The notes beneath the pieces were generated by a model. That model had not been told where the DNA came from and made no database searches. It worked only from the letters and a program-made list of their open reading frames with translations. Below are positions 33,353 through 40,654 of a stretch of DNA of 44,605 nucleotides, one piece after another. Source of the DNA: Mycobacterium sp. (GTDB taxonomy: Bacteria; Actinomycetota; Actinomycetes; Mycobacteriales; Mycobacteriaceae). Position 1 is the first letter of the stretch. Every line of letters begins with the position of its first letter. The stretch covers positions 1 to 44,605 of the forward strand of contig JAGQTV010000056.1 in assembly GCA_020438845.1 (NCBI GenBank), written 5' to 3'. Both the position numbers and the translations under genes were made by a program.

Positions 33353-33897
33353 AGCGCCTCAGTAGTGTCGACGCCCAGTTCCTGGCGATGGAAGACAGCC
33401 GAATCCATTCCCACGTATGCCAATTGACGATCATTGAGGCGAAAAGCGTTCATGGAGAACCGGTCACCGGCCGGCATCTGCGCAACCTGCTCACCGACCG
33501 GATCGATCTGATGCCGCCGTTCCGTTGGCGGATCAAAGACGTCCCGTTCGGTGTGGACTATCCGGTCCTGTTCGACGACGACGCCTTCGACCTGGATTCC
33601 CACATCTGGGAGAGCGCTCTGCCGGCACCGGCAACCGATGACGAACTTGCCGATGCGGTGGGCCGTATCGCGTCTCGCCCACTCGACCGGGCGCGGCCGC
33701 TGTGGGAGTTCCACATCATCCACGGCCTGGCCGACGATCGCATAGCGCTGGTGACCAAGGTGCACCTTTGTGCTTCTTCTCGAGCGGCGGGCGAGGAAAA
33801 AGTCCCATTCAAAAAGTGTGCGATGGGAGTGGACGTGTTGCACCTACCTGTGAAAGCAACCCGCCGGGGACAGCGCACACAAGGGAGCACGAGATGA
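33349..33897 (+). pseudogene. Second WS/DGAT, cut at the active-site motif
   Basis: The first 139 residues are a good WS/DGAT N-terminus (VKRLSSVDAQFLAMED; PLDRARPLWEFHIIHG; ALVTKVH) from a GTG at 33349. After the codon at 33763-33765 (His139) the sequence changes to an unrelated 43-residue tail that ends in a TGA at 33895-33897. The full family protein is about 460 aa, so some 320 codons with HHxxxDG are gone, and catalysis is not possible. The clean break indicates a deletion or rearrangement. The stop overlaps the PGRS start by 4 bases (ATGA). Confidence 0.85.
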
Positions 33898-35891
33898 CCA
33901 CTTCCAGGCACACCGCCGCCGCAAGCAAGGCCGACGCCAAGCTTCTGCATGGTTGGACCGCGGCAGAAGCGGACTACCCGCCCGACGCTGATAACCCCAT
34001 CTCGGCAGCAAGCACCCAGTTGGCCCACGAAGGCGACATGGCGTCGCTTGGCTACAACGAGGTTCGCCGTTCCCGCCCAAGGTTCAGCTCCAGCTCCAGC
34101 TCCGCCAGGTCGTCGGCAACCACCGGGTCGCGTCCTGGCGGCGGCGAAGGCGGACCGGAGGTCAACGGGGGATTATTGACACTTCGCGAATCCTCCCGGG
34201 GAGCGGTGAAGTCTGCCGGGGTTGTCCGTGGTCTTCGAGGCCGTCCGAGGTCGCGGCAGACGGCGCTCGGGACCTCATCACGGGCGGTATTGGGAGCCGT
34301 GGCGCTCGTTGCTGGGTTGGTGCAGGTAAGTCCGAACGAGGGACTGCCGTCGGCGTCGCGGGATGTTGCGGTTAAGAGGATGAATTCGCCGCGCTTGGAG
34401 TTAGTTGCTTTCCTGGGTTTGTTCGGTGATGGCACGGCAGATTCCCCGAACGCTGGCCGGTTGTTTGGTAACGGCTACAGCTATGGCACCGTTCCGGGTG
34501 ACTGTGCCGGAGTGTGCGATGGGGGTAAAGCAGGACTTTTTGGTGGCAATGGCGGCAACGGTTTCAACGGCGGTGACGGCGGCAACGCCGGTTTGTTCGG
34601 CAACGGCGGCAACGGCGGCAACGGATTAGACGCCGTGTACGACCCAGTCACCGGTGCGCGGTTGTCCGCGGCGACCGCTGGAGGAAATGGTGGCAACGCG
34701 ACCCTGTTCGGCCGAGGGGGTCTTGGCGGCGTCGGCGGTTTCGATACCAACAGGTTTGATCTTCCGGCCAGCCCGGAGGTGGTGACAGGCGGGAACGGCG
34801 GCTCAGGGGGCCGCGGAGGTTTAGCCGGGATGGGGGGCTGGGGCGGAAGAGGCGGTGACGCTTCCGCAACGAATGGCATGGCTCTAGCGGGGCTGGGTGG
34901 ATCGGGTGCAGACGGTGGTGTCGGCGGCGGCAACGGGGGCGACGGTGGTTGGGCTTCAATCGTCGTCGACCAAGTCGGTGACGGTGGGGTTGGCGAGGCC
35001 GTCGCTGGGGCCGGAGGCCGGGGCGGGTCAGCGATGGGGACCGGCGCTGGGGGGTCCGGTGGTTCCGGTGGGGTAGCGATGGTTGTGGCGGGGAGGGCTA
35101 CCGGAGGGTCTGGGGGTTCAGGGGGGCAGGGCGGCAGGCTCGCTGGAGACGGCGGAGCTGGCGGCGTCGGCGGTGGTGCCCAAGCCTCGGGGATTGGGCT
35201 GGGGGATGAAAAACCGATCAGCGCCGTCGGAGGCGATGGGGGCGGAGGCGGGCCAGCGGCATCCGGCCGAGGGGGCGACGGCGGTCAGGGTGGGCTGGCG
35301 CGGATAGGCGCCAACCCGCATGGGACTGCGACGGGCGGCGCCGGTGGTCTAGGCGGCGACGGAGAGCTTGGCGGGAATGGCGGCGCCGGCGGAGTCGCCC
35401 AGGCCGTCGTCCAGAATCGGGTTCTGAAGGAGCCGCCGGAGGTTAAAGGCGGCAGCGGGGGCAACGGCGGCAACAGTAGCGGCCAAAAAAGACAGGGTGG
35501 TGCCGGTGGCCCAGGAGGGGCCGCTCTCATCCAGCAGCCCGATGGATTTGGTTCCGGGAATGCGGTAGCCAGGGGCGGCAGGGGCGGCGTCGGCGGTGAG
35601 GGCGGGCCGGGAGGCGGCGGCGGAGCAGGTGGCCGAGGCGGGGACGCGGGTGAGGTGATCCTCAGTCCCAACTCTGGGACGTCGGCCGCCGGCGGTGCTG
35701 GCGGCCAAGGGGGTAAGAGCGGTTCCCGCGCCGTTGGCGGGACAGGCGGGGACGGCGGCAACGCCAACGGCATCGACGGCGGTGGAGGCCAATTCAGCCA
35801 CGGTGGTGTCGGCGGAGTCGGAGGCGCAGCGGGGGCTCCGGGGGGACGAGCCGGTGCAGCCGGCAGAGCCGGAAGGGTCGGCCCATTGTGA
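33894..35891 (+). CDS. PGRS-type glycine-rich protein without a PE domain
   Basis: A 665-aa protein. The ATG at 33894 has AAGGGAG 6-7 bases upstream. The N-terminal ~120 residues are hydrophilic and Ser-rich, unlike PE domains, and are followed by one hydrophobic segment (SSRAVLGAVALVAGLVQV, about 125-145) that could be a signal-anchor. From about residue 170 a linker (GLFGDGTADSPNAGRLFGNG, GYSYGTVPGDCAGVCDG) leads to ~440 residues of GGNGG/GGxGG repeats, the PGRS signature. Similar PE-less PGRS proteins occur in fast-growing mycobacteria. The cell-surface role is unknown. It is the last gene of the tightly overlapping row. Confidence 0.8.
   Translation: MTTSRHTAAASKADAKLLHGWTAAEADYPPDADNPISAASTQLAHEGDMASLGYNEVRRSRPRFSSSSSSARSSATTGSRPGGGEGGPEVNGGLLTLRESSRGAVKSAGVVRGLRGRPRSRQTALGTSSRAVLGAVALVAGLVQVSPNEGLPSASRDVAVKRMNSPRLELVAFLGLFGDGTADSPNAGRLFGNGYSYGTVPGDCAGVCDGGKAGLFGGNGGNGFNGGDGGNAGLFGNGGNGGNGLDAVYDPVTGARLSAATAGGNGGNATLFGRGGLGGVGGFDTNRFDLPASPEVVTGGNGGSGGRGGLAGMGGWGGRGGDASATNGMALAGLGGSGADGGVGGGNGGDGGWASIVVDQVGDGGVGEAVAGAGGRGGSAMGTGAGGSGGSGGVAMVVAGRATGGSGGSGGQGGRLAGDGGAGGVGGGAQASGIGLGDEKPISAVGGDGGGGGPAASGRGGDGGQGGLARIGANPHGTATGGAGGLGGDGELGGNGGAGGVAQAVVQNRVLKEPPEVKGGSGGNGGNSSGQKRQGGAGGPGGAALIQQPDGFGSGNAVARGGRGGVGGEGGPGGGGGAGGRGGDAGEVILSPNSGTSAAGGAGGQGGKSGSRAVGGTGGDGGNANGIDGGGGQFSHGGVGGVGGAAGAPGGRAGAAGRAGRVGPL
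34540..35870 (+). repeat. PGRS-type GGxGGx-coding repeat region
   Basis: About 1.3 kb of short GC-rich, GGCGGC/GGTGGC-type repeats coding for Gly-Gly-Ala/Asn/Ser triplets. Such tracts expand and contract by slippage and recombination and are hard to assemble, so length here may be imprecise. The opposite strand carries Pro-rich open frames that are only shadows. Confidence 0.8.
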
Positions 35892-36798
35892 GTCTCCTCT
35901 CGCAGGCGCCGCCCTCGGCTTGTCACGGGTCTGGTGGTGCCGCAGCGGAGGGATCGACCCGGGCCGATAAAACAGGATTCCGTATACATCATGTGATTTC
36001 GCGCGGAACGTGCGAGCGTCGTACTTGGAGAATTATTCGATCAGGGAAGGATCAGCGCCGTAACGAGTAGTCGCACGAAATCCCAGCGGTGATCAATCTT
36101 GCGCGTAAGCATGGCATCTAGCCCTTTGACCTGGTGGGTATCAATCCGTACGTTCCCACGCTTGGCTTGCGCGCACAGGAAACTGGCGAACGCACCGACC
36201 GCTAAACCGATTTCGGGCAAGCTTTGAGTCGGGCGGTGTTGACCGACGCCGTGGCGGGTGCAGGATCGGCGGCAGGTTCCCCAGGAGGCCGCCTCCCGCG
36301 AACAACCGTCTCGGGCAAGGTGGGCATCACGGGGACGGGGTCACTGCTGGGATGGGGTAGCTGTTGGCGCCTTCTGTGGCTCGTGGCGATCCTGACCGAC
36401 GAGGCAGGGGCGCGACAGCGCCTCGAACGAGCAGATGAGGTGATACGCGCAGCCAAGGAACGGCACCGAGCGATTCCGGCCCAACCGCTGAGCACGGCAA
36501 ACCAGACCGTTCCGCCGGCCCTGCCTGCATGCAGCGCCCGGGTGATCTCGGCGACCACCGCGGCTGGCTGGACCAGGGCACCTCGCGGCCGAGCTATACG
36601 ACGAACTGGCCACTCTTGCAGCGGATTTCGGAGTGTATTCAACGCAGGAACCGGCGGTGGCCGTAGAGCTTGAGGGCGCTTCCGGTTAGAGCCGATGTTA
36701 AGTCCAGCGGATCTGAACCAAAGGACCCTATTCTGAAGGCACTTGCCGGAGCGATCCGGGTCTGAACATCGAGCAACTTCCAGGGAAGGCAGATCGCC
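35892..36798. other. Non-coding or decayed stretch
   Basis: About 900 bases without a convincing intact gene. Short open runs occur on both strands with partly gene-like composition: one on the minus strand ending at 36041, and on the plus strand a run with the segment AELYDELATLAADFGVYST stopping at about 36690. Neither has a start, a ribosome-binding site and length together. I take it as remnant sequence beyond the PGRS gene. The last 100 bases lead into the lipoprotein and have a GGGAAGG ribosome-binding site. Confidence 0.5.
36041..36235 (-). pseudogene. Possible remnant of an unknown gene
   Basis: On the minus strand an open frame ends at a TGA (36041-36043) with the coherent tail LPEIGLAVGAFASFLC, then VRIDTHQVKGLDAMLTRKID and HRWDFVRLLVTALILP. 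It has no clear start, since the frame upstream is poorer in coding signal. It may be the 3' end of a decayed gene; I do not recognise the family. Confidence 0.3.
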
Positions 36799-37245
36799 AT
36801 GAGGATTGGATTCGTCGTTGCCGCTGTAGCGGTACTGGCATTGACCGCATGCAGTCACGAAACCAACCCCGCGGCAACGGCATCGAATGCTCCGTCTTCG
36901 TCGGCTACTACAAGTTCGGCGACGAGTGAGGCTGCGTCGAGTATGACGTCCGCGCCGACCTCGTCCGCCGCGTCAACCAGCAGTGGCATGCCGACTAAGG
37001 GCGAACAGCCGACCAAGGAATTCCTGTACGGAAAGTGGGGCACCGACGGTGACTGCGAGTTGGCGATTGATTTACGTCCGGATGGCACCAGCGATGGCCC
37101 ATTCGGTAACTGGACATACACCGACGGCGCGATCAGCTTTGTCGATGCGCCTGATCTAAAGGTCCACGTCACCGTCTTGGACGACCAGACCATGGAGTCG
37201 ACCAACGACGAGGGCAAAACGACGAAGATGACCCGGTGCCCGTAA
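36799..37245 (+). CDS. Small lipoprotein
   Basis: A 148-aa protein with a signal peptide and lipobox ALTAC (C18), a Ser/Thr/Ala-rich low-complexity linker (residues about 24-68, probably disordered and a possible glycosylation zone) and a compact C-terminal domain (KEFLYGKWGTDGDCELAID; FGNWTYTDGAISF; VLDDQTMEST). The domain could be a small beta-fold, but I do not recognise it. GGGAAGG ribosome-binding site about 9 bases before ATG 36799. Its 3' end converges on the STAS gene. It sits alone on the plus strand here. Confidence 0.75.
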   Translation: MRIGFVVAAVAVLALTACSHETNPAATASNAPSSSATTSSATSEAASSMTSAPTSSAASTSSGMPTKGEQPTKEFLYGKWGTDGDCELAIDLRPDGTSDGPFGNWTYTDGAISFVDAPDLKVHVTVLDDQTMESTNDEGKTTKMTRCP

Positions 37246-37261
37246 GGCACGCGGTCGTGCC

Positions 37262-37602
37262 TCACTCAGAATCAGCAAAGGCCTTGTCCGCGGTCTCGTA
37301 GACCTTGAGTACCTGGTCGAGTTGGTCCGCTGCAGAACGGCGAGTACGTGATCGCTGGGCGCGACAATCCGAAGGTCGCCGCCAGACTGTCGCGCGTCTT
37401 TCCATGCCGAGATCAGCGCACCCAGTATTGAGGAATCGATCGAGGTCACAGCAGACAAGTCGGTGACCAGACGAGTGTCGCCCCCGCGGATCAAGCGGAG
37501 AAGCTGTTCGTTGAGGGGCGAGGCCGCGGGCAGCCTGAGTGGGCCGGTGAGATGCACCACGACAACTCCCGAACTCAGTCTTGTGATCGAGTGGTCGGTC
37601 AT
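37262..37602 (-). pseudogene. STAS anti-anti-sigma factor, frameshifted near its end
   Basis: The frame starts at ATG 37602 and shows a STAS domain: VVHLTGPLRLPAASPLNEQL, the phosphorylation-site segment AVTSIDSSILGALISAW (Ser57/Ser58) and VLAVLQRTN. After about residue 93 the open frame continues into unlikely basic sequence. If one base is added at about 37320 (reading ACCAAC-CTCGACCAG), it continues as LDQVLKVYETADKAFADSE and stops at 37262, giving a normal 113-aa STAS protein. So either a 1-bp deletion or a sequencing error is present. Without it the read frame runs to 37156 and overlaps the lipoprotein gene. It is 40 bases downstream of the SpoIIE phosphatase gene and is its likely partner. 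Confidence 0.75.
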
Positions 37603-37642
37603 TGTGCTTCCGGTTTCCGACAGTGCCGGGTGGTGTGCTGGG

Positions 37643-40447
37643 TCAATTGAAGGTCAGCTGGATGAGGGAGCAGTCGTCTTCGAAAGTGCCGGTTGGTGTT
37701 CTTTCCTGGAGCTGGTGGACGAGTTGGTCCAGTGACCATCTCGGAGACGCGGCCAGCCGGCTGACCAGGTTGGTGAAGTCGGCGATGGGCATCGGCGGAG
37801 CGTCGCTGTTCAGTTCGAACGCGCCGTCGCTGTAGATGAGGAGCTGGCAGCCTTCGGGAACGACATAGGTGTGTTCGACAAAGGGTGTTTCGGGGAGTAT
37901 CCCGACTGGTGGGCATGGGGTGGACAGTTCGGTGGGCTTCTCCGGTCTTCCGCTGCCAGGGGCGAGCGCAAGTGCCGGCGGTGCGCCGGCGCTGGCATAG
38001 CGGAGGGTACGGGTCGAGTGTTCGAAGATTCCGTACCAGGCAGTGAAGTACAAATTGCTCTGACTGTCCATCCGGAAGAGGTTGTTCAGTTCGGTGAGAG
38101 TCTGCTTCGGGGACAGCAGAGTGTGTGTGGACAAAGTGCCTGAGCGCAACAGGTTGTGGATGGAAACAGCCAGCAATGCGGGTTGTAGACCGTGGCCGGA
38201 GACGTCGATGAGGTAGACCAGCAGATGGTCGTCGTCGATCCAGCGGTAGTCGAAGCAGTCTCCACCGAGTTCGCGGGAGGGCAGGTAGCAGGAAGCGACA
38301 CTGACGTTCCCGGTCAAGCTGTGCGGCATGATCGAGGACATGTAGGCGGCGGCGCTGCCCAGCTCGGCAGACAGCTTTTCGGTCAACTCCTGCAGGTGAT
38401 AGGCCAGTGCGCGGTTACGGGTGTTCGCCTCAGTCAGGGCAGTGATGTCGATGATCTGGGCGAGGAAACGGTCCACCGCGTCGTTCTCGTCAAGGACGGA
38501 ACTGACCGTGACGTCACCCCAGATCCGGTGGCCGTCGGCGTGAATGCACTGCTTGGTCATACGGAAGGAGTCCTGCCGGCCGGCCGCGAGATCCTCGAAA
38601 GCGGAGGCGCTGCGATCGCGGTGTTCCGGGGCGGTCAGGTCCTGAAATGTCTTCTGCAGAAGGGCGTGCCGAGGGTAGCCGACGAGTTGGCACAGCGCTT
38701 CGTTGACGTCGTCGAAATGGCCGTCCCGCGTGAGCAAGGCCATGCCTATCGCAGAGTGCTCCATGGAGCGCCGATAGCGTGCGTCGGCCCGGGCGGCTTC
38801 GCGAAGTGCCGCCTCGGCGGCCTGGTGGGCGGCGACTTCGTCATCGATCAGCCGGAGGGTGGCCACGAAACCGTCTTGGCGCCCAGTCGCGTCGAAATAG
38901 GGCTTGGCATTCAGGTGGGCCCAATGAGTGGTGCCGTCGAACAGGACCACCCGAATGCGGCCCTTGGCCACCCCGCCCGCGGCAATAGTGTCAAGTCGGA
39001 CACCGTGGGCGTCGGCGTCCTGGGGTGGGACGAACTCGGTGAGCTTTCGGCCGACCCAGTATGCCGGTGGCGCCCCCAGAACGTCCTCTGCGGACGGGGA
39101 CATCCAGACGAAGGTGTCGTCGCGTACGCGGGCGATGACGTCACCGATGTTCTTGGCGAGCAGTCGGAATTCCTGTTCGGAGGCTGCGATTCGTGCACGT
39201 GCTTGGCGGATCTCGGTCACGTCACGCGCGGTGATGCTGATCAGGTCGGCACCGGCCTGGTTTGCGCGCACGTCGTAGTAGCGCGCCTCAGGAAAGTAAG
39301 CGCTGGGCAGCATCACGTTGTCCAAGACCACCGGTTGGCCGTCTTCCAGGCACTGGGCTACTACTCCAATCAGACCGCGTGAAACGGCTTCGGGAACGGC
39401 CTGGGATATGCGGGTGCCGACCAGCTCGCGTTCTGACCGGTTGAAGTATTGGCAGGCGGCGCGGTTGACGCTGCGATAGACCAGATCGACCACCTGGCCG
39501 TCGTGACCACGCACCGCGTCCACCAGGGCTTGGGGATCAAGCATTGCGTCGGAGCTGGCGCGCAACACGTTCCGCTCGTATCGCATGGCATCGAGCAGTT
39601 TCTGCTCGTTTCGGCTGAGTTGTATTACGGCCGCACCGCACAACACGATGCCTAACGAGACGGCAAACGATAGGGCCACGTCACCGCTGGCGCCGAAGGC
39701 CATGAACACCCTGCGCAGGGCTCCCACCAACAGCAGGGCGCCGAGGAGCAGCATTAATAACCGGGGGGCGGTGCGCTGGTTCGTCGAGAGCAGCCAGGCA
39801 ACCGGGACGCGGGCGGGCCGGGTCAACGCCGCTGCGGCCCCCGTCAGGAGCGTGCCCACCGCCGCTCCCAGGGCGAGGCCCGTCGACGGCGTCTCACTTG
39901 CCAGGGCGATAGCACCGAACAGGTAGGCGATCCCGGTCAGCCCGGCGATCGCCATCGCCAAGGTCAGGCACACCCCCCAGCACCAGCGGGCCCATGAGCG
40001 AGCGGTGGACGAGACGCCGATTGCGACGGACAGCAATAAAGCCGCCACCGCGGCCGGCTCGCTGGGGCGCCCCGGCAAGTTGCGGTACAGGTTGTCTACC
40101 GATTGGCGAAACCACACCCGGTCGATCCCGAAGCCCTGCACGGCCACGTACTCGGCCACGATGATCGCCGCGGTGACAGCCACCGCTGCGGAAACCAGTC
40201 GCCCGGCCCATGCCAGGCCGGATCTGCCTGACATCAACAGCACCGCTGAGGCCAGAGCAAAGAGCCACAGGGACGTCCAAGGCGGCATCAATGGCCACCC
40301 CGGAAGGGTCCGGACCAGGATTTCGCGGCCAGTCGCCCAGCCCACCCAGTTCACCGCGGTGACGACCAGGACCGCCAGGGCAGAACCGCGTCCCCAACGC
40401 AGCGCCATCGCCTCGTCGCGGGCGGCGATCACCGGCGATGGCGTCAT
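37643..40447 (-). CDS. Membrane PAS-SpoIIE serine phosphatase
   Basis: A 934-aa signalling protein. Residues about 20-280 hold some seven or eight membrane helices. PAS-like domains follow near 300-405, 420-540 and 560-680 (MLLPSAYFPEARYY; FVWMSPSAEDVLG; GHFDDVNEALCQLVGYPRHAL). The C-terminal ~240 residues form a SpoIIE/PP2C phosphatase (CYLPSRELGGDCFDYRWID; YLIDVSGHGLQPAL; EDDCSLIQL) with the metal Asp residues in GDCFD and DVSGHG. Such enzymes dephosphorylate a STAS anti-anti-sigma protein. The downstream STAS gene, 40 bases away, is the likely partner. No kinase or sigma gene is nearby, so the rest of the partner-switching chain must be elsewhere. Confidence 0.9.
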   Translation of the reverse strand: MTPSPVIAARDEAMALRWGRGSALAVLVVTAVNWVGWATGREILVRTLPGWPLMPPWTSLWLFALASAVLLMSGRSGLAWAGRLVSAAVAVTAAIIVAEYVAVQGFGIDRVWFRQSVDNLYRNLPGRPSEPAAVAALLLSVAIGVSSTARSWARWCWGVCLTLAMAIAGLTGIAYLFGAIALASETPSTGLALGAAVGTLLTGAAAALTRPARVPVAWLLSTNQRTAPRLLMLLLGALLLVGALRRVFMAFGASGDVALSFAVSLGIVLCGAAVIQLSRNEQKLLDAMRYERNVLRASSDAMLDPQALVDAVRGHDGQVVDLVYRSVNRAACQYFNRSERELVGTRISQAVPEAVSRGLIGVVAQCLEDGQPVVLDNVMLPSAYFPEARYYDVRANQAGADLISITARDVTEIRQARARIAASEQEFRLLAKNIGDVIARVRDDTFVWMSPSAEDVLGAPPAYWVGRKLTEFVPPQDADAHGVRLDTIAAGGVAKGRIRVVLFDGTTHWAHLNAKPYFDATGRQDGFVATLRLIDDEVAAHQAAEAALREAARADARYRRSMEHSAIGMALLTRDGHFDDVNEALCQLVGYPRHALLQKTFQDLTAPEHRDRSASAFEDLAAGRQDSFRMTKQCIHADGHRIWGDVTVSSVLDENDAVDRFLAQIIDITALTEANTRNRALAYHLQELTEKLSAELGSAAAYMSSIMPHSLTGNVSVASCYLPSRELGGDCFDYRWIDDDHLLVYLIDVSGHGLQPALLAVSIHNLLRSGTLSTHTLLSPKQTLTELNNLFRMDSQSNLYFTAWYGIFEHSTRTLRYASAGAPPALALAPGSGRPEKPTELSTPCPPVGILPETPFVEHTYVVPEGCQLLIYSDGAFELNSDAPPMPIADFTNLVSRLAASPRWSLDQLVHQLQERTPTGTFEDDCSLIQLTFN

Positions 40448-40654
40448 GCAGAACTCGTTCGTCGCACGGCTGATTTTAAATCGACAGACTTGGCACTATG
40501 GCCTGAACCAGGATCGCATGGAACCGCCCGCGACAGTCGTGCTCAGGTACTGGGGTCCGTGAAGACTGCTCTCTTTTCACTTCTTCCCGCTAGAGGACGC
40601 CTGATCCGACGTGGCGCATTTCGATCCCGGAGGCCTTGTTCTGGTTGAACCGGC

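Noticed and set aside
34540-35870. PGRS repeats considered as a CRISPR or satellite array
   Set aside because: The repeats are in-frame and code for Gly-rich sequence, with no spacers or constant repeat length.
35285-35992. Proline-rich minus-strand open frames opposite the PGRS tract
   Set aside because: Reverse complements of Gly-rich repeats always look Pro-rich; no start or family.
38192-39382. 396-codon plus-strand frame opposite the SpoIIE gene
   Set aside because: It is the shadow of the PAS/SpoIIE coding strand and has no known domain.
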